From contig NZ_JAHWFK010000047.1 of NCBI RefSeq assembly GCF_019710575.1, forward strand, positions 1 to 50,967: a stretch of 50,967 nt of DNA, read 5' to 3'. Under the pieces are notes generated by a model. It made no database searches and was not told where the DNA came from. It saw only the letters and a program-made list of their open reading frames with translations. Position numbers and translations under genes: made by a program. This document shows, one piece after another, positions 16,034 to 23,895 of this stretch; the first letter of the stretch is position 1, and each line of letters opens with the position of its first letter. The DNA is from Paractinoplanes polyasparticus. Its GTDB lineage: Bacteria; Actinomycetota; Actinomycetes; Mycobacteriales; Micromonosporaceae.

Positions 16034-17095
16034 ATGGTTGTGACCGACACCCGGCGTCGTAGGGCGCGCCGCAAATCGCGATTCGGACGGCTCGCGGGGT
16101 GGCAGAAGGCCCTGACAGTTCTTGTCGTATTGCTGCTCCTGCTCGGCGGCGGGTTGGCCGGTAGCGCTTTTTACCTCTATTCGCGCTACGACAACAAGGT
16201 TGCGCGCGAGGATCTGCTGCCCGACGCGGCGAGCGCCGCCGACCAGGAACAGCGGGACGAGAACTGGGAGTCGGGGGCGCTCAACCTCTTGCTGCTGGGG
16301 TCGGACTCGCGGGCCGGCGAGGCGGGCGGCGTCAGTCCGATCGGGGAGCGGTCGGACACGATCATGTTGGTGCACATCTCGCGCAACCGGGACAAGGCGA
16401 CCATCGTCTCGATACCGCGGGACAGCTACGTCGACGTGCCGGCCGGCGGGTCGTGGAAGGGCGGCAAGAACAAGATCAATGCTGCCTTCGCGTTCGGTGG
16501 GGCGAAGCTGACCGCGGCCACGGTCAGGCAGCTGACCGGGGTGCCGCTGGACGGGGCGATGATCGCGAACTTCGCCGGCGTGCATCGGCTGGTGGATGCG
16601 GTGGACGGCGTGAACGTCTGCGTGCCGTACGTCGTGCGGTCGACCTTCTCCAGGAAGGTGTGGCCGAAGGGGTGCCACGACATGGACGGCGACGAGGCCG
16701 AGGAGTTCATGCGGCAGCGCTACGAGGTGCCGGGCGGTGACTTCGGGCGCATGTACAACCAGCAGCTGGTGGTCAAAGCAGTGATCGCCGAGGCGGCCCA
16801 CGGGGACATGCTGACCAATCCGCTGAAGTTCGACCACCTGATGGTCACTGCGGCCGAGGCGCTCACCGTGGACAAGAGCCTCGATCTGCGGGAGCTCGCG
16901 CTCGCCGTCCGGGGCATCCGGCCCGCCGCGATCAAGTACGCGACCGTGCCGTACACCTCGGCGAACTTGAGGACCCGGGCCGGTAGCGCCGTCCAACTGG
17001 ACAAGGTCAAGTCGGCGGCGATGTTCGCGGCGATCAAGGCGGACACGATCGACGAGTGGCTGACGGCCCACCCGCAGAAGGCGCCCGGGAGCTAA
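16034..17095 (+). CDS. LytR-CpsA-Psr (LCP) family wall-polymer ligase
   Basis: 353 aa. A basic N-terminus (TRRRRARRKSRFGRLAG) and one transmembrane helix (ALTVLVVLLLLLGGGLAGSA) are followed by the extracytoplasmic LCP domain: LNLLLLGSDSRAGE, RSDTIMLVHISRNRDKATIV, SIPRDSYVDVP, NKINAAFAFGGAKLTAATV and later MRQRYEVPGGDFGRMYNQQ. The Asp and Arg residues that bind the pyrophosphate lipid are in these blocks. LCP enzymes transfer polymers from undecaprenyl pyrophosphate to peptidoglycan. The divergent exopolysaccharide operon supplies a likely substrate (inference). The ATG at 16034 has AGGG about 8 nt upstream. A GTG at 16010 is in frame but lacks a site. Confidence 0.9.
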   Translation: MVVTDTRRRRARRKSRFGRLAGWQKALTVLVVLLLLLGGGLAGSAFYLYSRYDNKVAREDLLPDAASAADQEQRDENWESGALNLLLLGSDSRAGEAGGVSPIGERSDTIMLVHISRNRDKATIVSIPRDSYVDVPAGGSWKGGKNKINAAFAFGGAKLTAATVRQLTGVPLDGAMIANFAGVHRLVDAVDGVNVCVPYVVRSTFSRKVWPKGCHDMDGDEAEEFMRQRYEVPGGDFGRMYNQQLVVKAVIAEAAHGDMLTNPLKFDHLMVTAAEALTVDKSLDLRELALAVRGIRPAAIKYATVPYTSANLRTRAGSAVQLDKVKSAAMFAAIKADTIDEWLTAHPQKAPGS

Positions 17096-17124
17096 ATCAC
17101 CAGGCGTTTGCCGCTGAATCCGCC

Positions 17125-17139
17125 TATTCTTGCTGCGCG
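17125..17139 (+). promoter_or_regulatory. Likely -10 box of leaderless hrpA
   Basis: TATTCT at 17125-17130 lies 9 nt before the ATG at 17140. There is no Shine-Dalgarno sequence. This spacing would put the transcription start at or within a few bases of the ATG. No convincing -35 was seen at 16-19 nt. Confidence 0.45.
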
Positions 17140-20100
17140 ATGTCGACAACAACTGCCCTGCCGGAACTCCGTAAACGCATAGCTGACCTCCTCCCGCGGG
17201 ATGAGCGGCGCCTCGGGCGCCGTCTGGAGGGGACCCGGCGCATCAAGGACGAGGACGCTCGGGCCGCGGCGCTCGGTGAGATCCTGGCCGAGGTCGACCA
17301 GGCGGAGGCCCGTCTCGCCGCGCGTGTGGCCACCGTGCCTCCCATCAGCTATCCCCAGTCGCTGCCGGTCAGCCAGCGCAAGGACGACATCCTGGCCGCC
17401 ATCCGCGACCATCAGGTGGTCGTCGTGGCTGGTGAGACGGGGTCGGGCAAGACGACGCAGATTCCGAAGATCTGCATCGAGCTCGGGCGCGGCGTCCGCG
17501 GGCAGATCGGGCACACCCAGCCGCGGCGGATCGCGGCGCGCACCGTCGCCGAGCGCATCGCCGAAGAGGTCGGGCGCCCGTTGGGCACGACCGTCGGCTA
17601 CAAGGTGCGCTTCACCGACCAGGTCTCCGACGACACCATGGTCAAGGTGATGACGGACGGCATCCTGCTGGCCGAGATCCAGAACGACCGCAACCTCTAC
17701 CGGTACGACACGCTGATCATCGACGAGGCCCACGAGCGCAGCCTCAACATCGACTTCATCCTGGGCTACCTGCGCGAGCTGCTGCCCCGGCGGCCCGAGC
17801 TGAAGCTGATCATCACGTCGGCCACCATCGAGACGCAGCGGTTCGCCGAGCACTTCGCCGACCGGGACGGCAAGCCGGCCCCGGTGATCGAGGTTTCCGG
17901 CCGTACGTTCCCGGTCGAGACCCGCTACCGGCCCCTGGTCGCCATGACGGAAGATGACACCGAAGAGCCGATGGACCAGGTCGACGGCATCGCCGACGCG
18001 GTCGACGAGCTGGGTCGCGAGGGTGACGGCGACATCCTGGTCTTCCTCTCCGGCGAGCGCGAGATCCGCGACACCGCCGACGCGCTGGGCAAACGCAACC
18101 TGCGCAACACCGACATCGTGCCGCTGTACGGCCGGCTGTCGGCGGCCGAGCAGCACAAGGTCTTCGAGCGGCACTCGCAGCGCCGGGTCGTGCTGGCCAC
18201 CAACGTCGCCGAGACGTCGCTGACCGTGCCGGGCATCCGCTACGTCATCGACCCCGGCACCGCGCGCATCAGCCGCTACTCGCACCGCCTCAAGGTGCAG
18301 CGCCTGCCGATCGAGGCGGTGTCGCAGGCCAGCGCCAACCAGCGCAAGGGTCGCTGCGGCCGGGTCGCCGACGGCATCTGCATCCGGTTGTACTCCGAGG
18401 AGGACTTCGAGGCGCGGCCCGAGTTCACCGAGCCCGAGATCCTGCGGACCAACCTGGCCAGCGTCATCCTGCAGATGACCAACCTGGGCCTGGGCGACCT
18501 GGCCAAGTTCCCGTTCATCGATCCGCCCGACCGCCGCAACATCACCGACGGCGTGAAGCTGCTGGAGGAGCTGGGCGCGCTCGACGACCGCAAGCTCACC
18601 CCGCTCGGCCGTCAGCTCGCGCAGCTGCCGGTCGACCCGCGGCTGGCCCGCATGGTGATCGAGGCCGACCGGCAGGAGTGCCTGGCCGAGGTCATGGTGA
18701 TCGCGGCCGCGCTGTCCATCCAGGACCCGCGCGAGCGCCCCACCGAGAAGCAGCAGCAGGCCGACGAGAAGCATGCCCGGTTCACCGACAAGGAATCGGA
18801 CTTCTTCAGCTACCTCAACCTGTGGCGCTACCTGCGCGAGAAGCAGCAGGAGTTGTCCGGCAACCAGTTCCGGCGGCTCTGTCGCAGCGAATTCCTCAAC
18901 TACCTTCGCGTACGCGAGTGGCAGGACATCTACGCGCAGCTGCGCCAGGTGGCCCGTACGCTCGGACTGTCGCTCGTGGAGGACCGCGAGGAAGTCGCCG
19001 AGGGGCAGCACGTGCACACCGCCCTGCTGTCCGGCCTGCTCTCGCACATCGGCCTCAAGGAGGGCGACAAGCGCGAGTACCTGGGCGCCCGCGGCGCGAA
19101 GTTCGCCATCTTCCCGGGCTCGGCGCTGTTCAAGAAGCAGCCGCGCTGGGTGATGTCGGCTGAACTGGTCGAGACCAGCCGCCTGTGGGGCCGGGTGAAC
19201 GCGCGCATCGAGCCCGAGTGGGCCGAGAAACTCGCCCCGCACCTGGTGAAACACTCCTACAGCGAGCCGCACTGGGAAAAGAAGCAGGGCGCCGTCATGG
19301 CGTACGAGAAGGTGACCCTGTACGGGTTGCCCATCGTCCCGCGGCGCAAGGTCGGCTACTCCAAGGTCGACCCGGTGGTGTCGCGCGAGCTGTTCATCCG
19401 GCACGCGCTGGTCGAGGGCGACTGGGACACCCACCACAAGTTCTTCGCCGAGAACGCGAAGCTGCTGGCCCGGATCGAGGAGATCGAGAACCGGGCCCGG
19501 CGCCGCGACATCGCGGTCGACGACGAGACCGTGTACGCCCTGTACGACGCCCGCATCCCGGCCGACGTGGTCTCGGCGCGGCACTTCGACTCGTGGTGGA
19601 AGAAGGCCCGGCGCGACGATCCGGAGCTGCTGACGTTCACCCGCGAGATGCTCGTGAACGCCGGCCGCGACGGGGTCGACCCCAACGCGTACCCGGACGC
19701 CTGGCTCGCCAACGGGGTGCGGCTGCCGCTGACGTACGAGTTCGAGCCGAACACGAAGGCCGACGGCGTCACCGTCGAGGTGCCGATCGCGCTGCTCAAC
19801 AAGCTCGACCCGGACGACTTCGGCTGGTCGGTGCCCGGGTTCCGCCGCGAGGTCGTGATCGCGCTGATCCGGGCCCTGCCCAAGGCGCTGCGCACCAACT
19901 TCGTCCCCGTGCCGGACTGGGCCGACGCCGTGCTCGACCGGGTGCCGGCGCGACGCGGGCCGCTGCCCGACGCGATCGGCACCGAACTGCGGCGGCTGAC
20001 CGGGACCATCGTGCCGCGCGACGCCTGGCGCCCCGACGAGGTGCCCGACCATCTGCGCGTCAACTTCCGGGTGGTCGACGAGCAGGGCCAGGTCGCGGGG

Positions 20101-21039
20101 GAGGGCCGCGACCTCGAGGTGCTGCGGCGCTCGCTGGCACCCAAGGTGCAGCAGACCATCTCGAAGGCGGCCGGCGACATCGAGCGCCGGGGAATCACCA
20201 CCAACGACTTCGGGATGCTGCCGCGCCGGGTGGCCCAGGTGCGTGGCGGGTACGAGGTCAACGTTTATCCGGCGCTGGTCGACGAGGGCGACAGCGTGGC
20301 CGTCAAGGTCTTCGAGACCGAGGCCGAGCAGCGTACAGCCATGATCGCGGGAACCCGCAAGCTGCTGCTGCTGACGTTGCCGCCGGCCGCGCGCTACCTG
20401 CAGGGGCGGCTCGACAACCAGGCCAAGCTCGAGCTGACCCGGGGCAACCCGTACCGCTCGATCGCCGAACTGCTGGACGACTGTGCCGGGGCGGCCGTCG
20501 ACCGGCTGGTGGCCGACGCGGGCGGGCCGGTCTGGTCGTCGATCGAGTTCGCCTCGCTGCGCGACGCCGTACGCCAGGATCTCGTCGACGCCGTGGCCAA
20601 TGTGGTCACCCAGGTGCGGCAGGTGCTCTCGACGGCGTACGACATCGAGCAGCGCCTGAAGTCGCAGCGGAACCCGACGCTGCTGCCCGCCCTGGCCGAC
20701 ATCCGCCAGCAGCTCAAGGGCCTCGTGCACGCCGGCTTCGTGACCGAGACCGGCTGGCGCCAGCTGCACCACCTGCCGCGCTACCTGCGCGGCATGGTCT
20801 ACCGACTCGACCGCCTCGGTGGCAACCTGGCCCGCGACCGCCAGCTGACGGCCCAGATCCACGAGATCGAGTCGGAGTACCGCGAGCTGCGCGGGCTCGG
20901 CGCACCCGAGGAGGGGCTGCGGGAGATCCGCTGGATGATCGAGGAATTGCGGATCAATTTCTTCGCCCAATCGCTCGGTACCGCCTATCCGATATCGGAC
21001 AAACGGATCTTCAAGGCGATGGACCAGCTCCCGGTGTAG
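17140..21039 (+). CDS. hrpA: ATP-dependent RNA helicase HrpA
   Basis: 1299 aa, the full length expected for HrpA (DEAH-box helicase; in E. coli it rescues stalled ribosomes and takes part in mRNA processing). Helicase motifs in order: I VVVAGETGSGKTTQIPK, Ia HTQPRRIAARTVAERI, II IIDEAHERSLN, III ITSATIET, V VLATNVAETSLTVPGIRYV, VI ASANQRKGRCGRVADGICI. Helicase-associated and OB-type domains follow (LSIQDPRERP). A long C-terminal DUF3418-type region ends with FFAQSLGTAYPISDKRIFKA, typical of HrpA rather than HrpB. The start is the ATG giving MSTTTALPELRK; the frame is open further upstream but the extra residues look non-coding. It stands alone, downstream of the LCP gene with a 44-nt gap. Confidence 0.95.
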   Translation: MSTTTALPELRKRIADLLPRDERRLGRRLEGTRRIKDEDARAAALGEILAEVDQAEARLAARVATVPPISYPQSLPVSQRKDDILAAIRDHQVVVVAGETGSGKTTQIPKICIELGRGVRGQIGHTQPRRIAARTVAERIAEEVGRPLGTTVGYKVRFTDQVSDDTMVKVMTDGILLAEIQNDRNLYRYDTLIIDEAHERSLNIDFILGYLRELLPRRPELKLIITSATIETQRFAEHFADRDGKPAPVIEVSGRTFPVETRYRPLVAMTEDDTEEPMDQVDGIADAVDELGREGDGDILVFLSGEREIRDTADALGKRNLRNTDIVPLYGRLSAAEQHKVFERHSQRRVVLATNVAETSLTVPGIRYVIDPGTARISRYSHRLKVQRLPIEAVSQASANQRKGRCGRVADGICIRLYSEEDFEARPEFTEPEILRTNLASVILQMTNLGLGDLAKFPFIDPPDRRNITDGVKLLEELGALDDRKLTPLGRQLAQLPVDPRLARMVIEADRQECLAEVMVIAAALSIQDPRERPTEKQQQADEKHARFTDKESDFFSYLNLWRYLREKQQELSGNQFRRLCRSEFLNYLRVREWQDIYAQLRQVARTLGLSLVEDREEVAEGQHVHTALLSGLLSHIGLKEGDKREYLGARGAKFAIFPGSALFKKQPRWVMSAELVETSRLWGRVNARIEPEWAEKLAPHLVKHSYSEPHWEKKQGAVMAYEKVTLYGLPIVPRRKVGYSKVDPVVSRELFIRHALVEGDWDTHHKFFAENAKLLARIEEIENRARRRDIAVDDETVYALYDARIPADVVSARHFDSWWKKARRDDPELLTFTREMLVNAGRDGVDPNAYPDAWLANGVRLPLTYEFEPNTKADGVTVEVPIALLNKLDPDDFGWSVPGFRREVVIALIRALPKALRTNFVPVPDWADAVLDRVPARRGPLPDAIGTELRRLTGTIVPRDAWRPDEVPDHLRVNFRVVDEQGQVAGEGRDLEVLRRSLAPKVQQTISKAAGDIERRGITTNDFGMLPRRVAQVRGGYEVNVYPALVDEGDSVAVKVFETEAEQRTAMIAGTRKLLLLTLPPAARYLQGRLDNQAKLELTRGNPYRSIAELLDDCAGAAVDRLVADAGGPVWSSIEFASLRDAVRQDLVDAVANVVTQVRQVLSTAYDIEQRLKSQRNPTLLPALADIRQQLKGLVHAGFVTETGWRQLHHLPRYLRGMVYRLDRLGGNLARDRQLTAQIHEIESEYRELRGLGAPEEGLREIRWMIEELRINFFAQSLGTAYPISDKRIFKAMDQLPV

Positions 21040-21101
21040 CGCGCTCGTTGGCGCTCGGGTGCCGTTCGGTTACCCCCCTGTCATGGGTGCCCGGCAGGCC
21101 C

Positions 21102-21114
21102 TAGCGTTCTGGCC
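21102..21114 (+). promoter_or_regulatory. Likely -10 box for leaderless small gene
   Basis: TAGCGT at 21102-21107 ends 7 nt before the ATG at 21115, and no purine-rich site exists between them. The geometry fits a leaderless transcript. Confidence 0.45.
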
Positions 21115-21495
21115 ATGACGAACGAATTCCTGGCCTTCGCCCCGATTTCCGCGCTCGTTCCGGCCTCTCCGGCGACCGGCCTGCTCGACGAAATGATGGC
21201 GCGGGTCGGGGTCGACGGCATCGTCGCCGCCCTCGCCGACCCGGGCCTGCTGGCTCTGGTCGACCAGCACGCCGCCGCCGTGCGGGACGCCCTCGAGTCG
21301 GCCGGCCGCGACGGCGACGCCGACGGTCTGGCCGGGTACGCCCGCGCGATCGTCGCCGGCGCCCGGCGGATGAGCCGCGGCCTGCCCGACCCGGGTTTCG
21401 CGCCGACCGCTCCGGCCGACTGGAAGGCCGCCGACTGGCACCTGCTGCGCCTGGTTGCGATCTGCATGATCGCCGAGGAGAACGGGGTTCTCTGA
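21115..21495 (+). CDS. Small conserved-type protein (DUF6401-like, tentative)
   Basis: 126 aa, mostly helical and soluble. It begins MTNEFLAFAPISALVPASPA and contains DEMMARVGVDGIVAALADPG. It ends DWKAADWHLLRLVAICMIAE. The Ala-rich body and the Trp/Leu-rich closing helix resemble small Micromonosporaceae proteins filed as DUF6401, but this is from memory and unchecked. No signal peptide, membrane segment or metal motif is visible. It stands alone between hrpA (75 nt upstream) and the LamG gene. A -10-like TAGCGT just before the ATG suggests a leaderless message. Function unknown. Confidence 0.75.
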   Translation: MTNEFLAFAPISALVPASPATGLLDEMMARVGVDGIVAALADPGLLALVDQHAAAVRDALESAGRDGDADGLAGYARAIVAGARRMSRGLPDPGFAPTAPADWKAADWHLLRLVAICMIAEENGVL

Positions 21496-21597
21496 CCTTC
21501 CCCGGGGCCGCCGGGCGGGCCGTCCACTTTCAGGCTCGCCCGAAACGCCTATAGGGGTGCGTTGCGGCGAAATCGGTCAATACGCCATCTTGTACGT

Positions 21598-22356
21598 ATG
21601 AAGCTCGCCCTCGCGCTCGCCGCGATCACCGGCCTCGTCGTCCCTGCGGTGCCCGCGGCCGCCGCTCCGTCCGCCTCCGCTCCGTCCGCCGCCGCTCCGT
21701 CCACCGCGCAGCTGGTCGCCCGCTGGACCTTCGACGCCGGCGCCGTCAACGGCCGTGTGGCCGACGCCTCGGGCCGCGGCGGTCCCGCTCTCACCACCCG
21801 CACCGCCGACGCGGGCGTTCTCCGCTTCGACACCGCCACCCCGAGCGGCCGCTACGTCTCGTTCCCGACGGCCTGCGCGACCACCGCCACCACGTGCCCG
21901 CGCGCGCTGCTGGAGACGGCCAGCGTGGCCAACCTGAACCCCGGCACCCGGAACTTCCGCTGGTCGGCCCGGCTGCTGACGGTCAAGACGCAGATCACGG
22001 GCTCGGCCAACGTCATGCAGAAGGGCGTGGCCAACACGACGAGCCAGTGGAAGATGCAGGTCGGCAAGACCAACGGCAAGGCCCAGTGCATCGTCGTCGG
22101 CGCCGGCTCGCCGACCGTCTACATCGCCCGCTCGTCGGCCTCGGTCGCCGACGGCACCTGGCACAAGGTCGTGTGCCAGCGCCAGGGCACCGCGCTCCAG
22201 GTGTGGATCGACGACAAGCTCAGCGGTCAGGCGACCGTCCCGGCCAACCTGTCCATCAGCAACACGTTGCCGCTGCGCATCGGCGGCCCGAACTTCAACA
22301 CCAAGACCGACATGTTCCACGGCCGCCTCGACGACGTCTACGCCGAGCTGGGCTGA
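21598..22356 (+). CDS. Secreted LamG/concanavalin-like domain protein
   Basis: 252 aa from the ATG at 21598. Signal peptide MKLALALAAITGLVVPAVPA, then a low-complexity AAPSASAPSAAAPS linker, then one laminin-G/concanavalin A-like beta-sandwich (about 40-252): VARWTFDAGAVNGRVADASG, NVMQKGVANTTSQWKMQVG, DGTWHKVVCQRQG, VWIDDKLSG, FHGRLDDVYAEL. Two Cys pairs are likely. Such domains bind carbohydrate or protein at the cell surface. The C-terminal half strongly resembles the end of the protein encoded at 40473-42296. No site precedes this ATG. A TTG at 21562 preceded by AGGGGT is an alternative start that would add 12 residues. Confidence 0.82.
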   Translation: MKLALALAAITGLVVPAVPAAAAPSASAPSAAAPSTAQLVARWTFDAGAVNGRVADASGRGGPALTTRTADAGVLRFDTATPSGRYVSFPTACATTATTCPRALLETASVANLNPGTRNFRWSARLLTVKTQITGSANVMQKGVANTTSQWKMQVGKTNGKAQCIVVGAGSPTVYIARSSASVADGTWHKVVCQRQGTALQVWIDDKLSGQATVPANLSISNTLPLRIGGPNFNTKTDMFHGRLDDVYAELG

Positions 22357-22371
22357 CGGTTACCCGAAGGT

Positions 22372-22411
22372 GCCCTGAGCTCGGAAAAGTGCGTTCTTCC
22401 GAGCCCAGGGC
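22372..22411 (+). terminator. Hairpin after the LamG gene
   Basis: Nested arms GCCCTG (22372-22377) plus GCTCGGAA (22379-22386) pair with TTCCGAGC (22397-22404) plus CAGGGC (22406-22411). A single bulged base lies on each side and the loop is 10 nt. There is no T tract, as is common for high-GC terminators. The ridA-like promoter begins 9 nt further on. Confidence 0.6.
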
Positions 22412-22419
22412 GCGGCTCG

Positions 22420-22432
22420 TACGGTGATCGGC
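22420..22432 (+). promoter_or_regulatory. Likely -10 box of leaderless Rid-family gene
   Basis: TACGGT at 22420-22425 ends 7 nt before the ATG at 22433, with no ribosome site between. This favours the ATG over the GTG at 22424, which would lie inside the -10 box. Confidence 0.45.
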
Positions 22433-22819
22433 ATGGCTGTTTCCCTGATCAACCCGCCCGGCCTGCCGAAGATCGACGTCTACCGGCAGGTGTCGATCGC
22501 GACCGGCACCAGGCTCATCCACGTCGCCGGCCAGGTCGCCTGGGACTCCGGCGACTTCGCCACTCAGGTCGAGCAGAGCTACCTGAACGTGGCCACCGCG
22601 CTCGAGGCTGCCGGCGCCACGTTCGCCGACGTCGTGAAGCTGACCGTGCACGTCGTCGACTGGAAGCCCGACCGCATGCCCGAGCTGCTGGACGGCATCG
22701 CCCGCGCCTCGGCCCGGCTGGGCGTGACCATTGAGGCTCCGGCCTCGCTGTTCGGCATCGCCGCCCTCGACGTCCCGGAACACCTGGTGGAGGTCGAGGC
22801 GACAGCCGTGCTCGAGTAG
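22433..22819 (+). CDS. Rid-family (YjgF/UK114) protein lacking the catalytic arginine
   Basis: 128 aa, the usual length of the trimeric Rid family. MAVSLINPPGLPKIDVYRQV, LIHVAGQVAWDSGDFATQVE, then LNVATALEAAGATFADVVKL and VEVEATAVLE match the family fold. In RidA proper an Arg in the P-A-R-S segment binds the carboxylate of 2-aminoacrylate. Here the corresponding segment reads EAPASLFGIAAL with Ser, placing it with the Arg-less Rid subfamilies, whose activities are mostly unknown. A role as a classic imine deaminase is therefore doubtful. It converges with the HxlR regulator gene (7-nt gap). The ATG at 22433 was chosen for its -10 spacing. Confidence 0.87.
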   Translation: MAVSLINPPGLPKIDVYRQVSIATGTRLIHVAGQVAWDSGDFATQVEQSYLNVATALEAAGATFADVVKLTVHVVDWKPDRMPELLDGIARASARLGVTIEAPASLFGIAALDVPEHLVEVEATAVLE

Positions 22820-22826
22820 CTGTACC

Positions 22827-23216
22827 TCAGGCGCCGGCCTCGAACCGGCGGCGGGCGTCCTTGATCTGCGACAGATAGGTCTGGGTCCAGTCACACATGC
22901 CGTCGACCACCTTGCGCAGGGCCTGGCCGGCCTCGGTGAGGGTGTATTCGACGCTGGGCGGGACGGTGGGGTGCACGGTCCGCTCGACCAGGCCGTTCCG
23001 TTCGAGCGTGCGCAGATTCTGGGTGAGAACCTTGTGGCTGATGCCGCCGACCTCGCGGCGCAGCTCGTTGAAGCGCATGGTGCGCTGCCCGAGAAACTCG
23101 ATGATCAGCAGCGACCACTTGGTGGCCACGTCCGAGAAGATCTCGCGGGCCAGCGAGTCGGCCTGGGCCAGGTCGGCCTCGGGCGGCAAAGCGCTGATCT
23201 CCTGCCTGGTTCCCAT
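22827..23216 (-). CDS. HxlR-family transcriptional regulator
   Basis: 129 aa winged helix-turn-helix protein. Core: SDVATKWSLLIIEFLGQRTM, RFNELRREVGGISHKVLTQN, LRTLERNGLVERTVHPTVPP, SVEYTLTEAGQALRKVV. This matches HxlR regulators, small dimers that often sense reactive electrophiles or metabolites and control a neighbouring oxidoreductase. Here the only close partners are the convergent Rid gene and the 76-aa orphan upstream, so the target is not obvious. TAGGGT lies 6 nt before the ATG with no ribosome site, so the message may be leaderless. No conserved Cys is present. Confidence 0.9.
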   Translation of the reverse strand: MGTRQEISALPPEADLAQADSLAREIFSDVATKWSLLIIEFLGQRTMRFNELRREVGGISHKVLTQNLRTLERNGLVERTVHPTVPPSVEYTLTEAGQALRKVVDGMCDWTQTYLSQIKDARRRFEAGA

Positions 23217-23228
23217 GCCAAGACCCTA
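23217..23228 (-). promoter_or_regulatory. Likely -10 box of leaderless HxlR gene
   Basis: Read on the minus strand, TAGGGT (23228-23223) is followed by CTTGGC and then the ATG at 23216. No Shine-Dalgarno sequence. Confidence 0.45.
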
Positions 23229-23306
23229 CTTGCCGTACGGACCGAGGCGCCCGGGCTGTGCCCGGGCGCCTCGGTTCCGATCGGTTCTGTCGCGGCCGTC
23301 CGCCTT

Positions 23307-23460
23307 CGTGTCGGCTTAGCTGCGCTTTCGTGTTGGCGCGGCTGCGCCTCCGTGTTGGCCCAGCTGCGTTTTCGTGTTGGCGCGGCTGCGCCTTCGTGTT
23401 GGCCCAGCTGCGTTTTCGTGTTGGCGCGGCTGCGCCTTCGTGTCGGCCTAGCTGCGGCGG
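23307..23460. repeat. Seven tandem 22-bp repeats
   Basis: Seven head-to-tail copies of CGTGTYGGCNNNGCTGCGNYTT begin at 23307, 23329, 23351, 23373, 23395, 23417 and 23439. The inner five alternate two types, one with GGCGCGGCTGCGCC (a self-complementary GGCGC-GGCT-GCGCC hairpin) and one with GGCCCAGCTGCG. The last copy contains the TAG stop codon of the minus-strand gene at 23448-23678, so the array forms that gene's 3' untranslated region. Outer copies carry TTA/CTA at the same position as the stop, as if the array grew from the gene end. There are no unique spacers, so it is not a CRISPR array. Confidence 0.95.
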
Positions 23461-23678
23461 AAGGCGTAGGAGCGGCCGCCGCTCGCGCCGGCCGCACGGC
23501 CGGCCCGAGCCTGCTCGGAGCGTTGCCGGGCGGCCTGCCGCTCGTCACGGGCGCCGTGATGGGCCGCCCCCGATTTCTTACGGCCGGCGGAGTCCGCGGC
23601 ACGGGGCAGGGCCGGTGCGAGCTCGCTCACGGCGAGATCATCCGGGTCGATCCGGACGGTGAAACGTTGGCCAGGCAT
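23448..23678 (-). CDS. Small basic protein of unknown function (76 aa)
   Basis: The strong site GAGGAGGT lies 5 nt before the ATG, so this short frame is very likely translated. It begins MPGQRFTVRIDPDDLAVSEL and ends ASGGRSYAFRRS. After a short beta-like start, the body (about 30-65) is rich in Ala, Arg, Gln and His (HHGARDERQAARQRSEQARA), probably a charged helix. The tail GGRSYAFRRS may be conserved in related actinomycetes, but that is only an impression. No signal peptide or membrane helix. The stop lies in the last unit of the 22-bp repeat array. It follows the B12-binding gene on the same strand after a 217-nt gap holding a strong hairpin. Confidence 0.75.
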   Translation of the reverse strand: MPGQRFTVRIDPDDLAVSELAPALPRAADSAGRKKSGAAHHGARDERQAARQRSEQARAGRAAGASGGRSYAFRRS

Positions 23679-23749
23679 GCAGACCTCCTCTGAGCCCTGC
23701 TCAGGACAGGGCGAGGCACGGTGGAGCCGGGGAAAGGTGAGACGTGATG

Positions 23750-23809
23750 TTCCGGGTGTCGGGCACGGAGGCGGCTCCACGGCGGACAACCCCGCCGGAG
23801 CACCCGGAA
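23750..23809 (-). terminator. Nested 60-nt hairpin between B12-binding gene and small gene
   Basis: Outer arms TTCCGGGTG (23750-23758) and CACCCGGAA (23801-23809) are a perfect 9-bp pair. Inside, GCTCC (23774-23778) pairs with GGAGC (23797-23801) and GGCGG (23781-23785) with CCGCC (23792-23796); the one-base clash at 23801 means outer and inner stems may compete. It could terminate the PP2C/B12-binding operon or act as a leader structure for the 76-aa gene. The rest of 23679-23895 shows nothing else recognisable. Confidence 0.55.
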
Positions 23810-23895
23810 CCGAGCACGGTGAACGGCCTCAACGGCCGGAGCATCAGAAGCGCATGCCGCAACAGTAGGGGCCGGCCCGGAGGCACGCCACCTAA

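Noticed and set aside
17092..20970. A 1292-codon open frame on the minus strand opposite hrpA
   Set aside because: It is the antisense shadow of a high-GC gene: no ribosome site, composition dominated by Arg/Gly/Asp/Val from complementary codons, while the plus strand encodes every HrpA motif.
23307..23460. CRISPR-like array
   Set aside because: Units are contiguous 22-mers with no spacers and no cas genes in the window.
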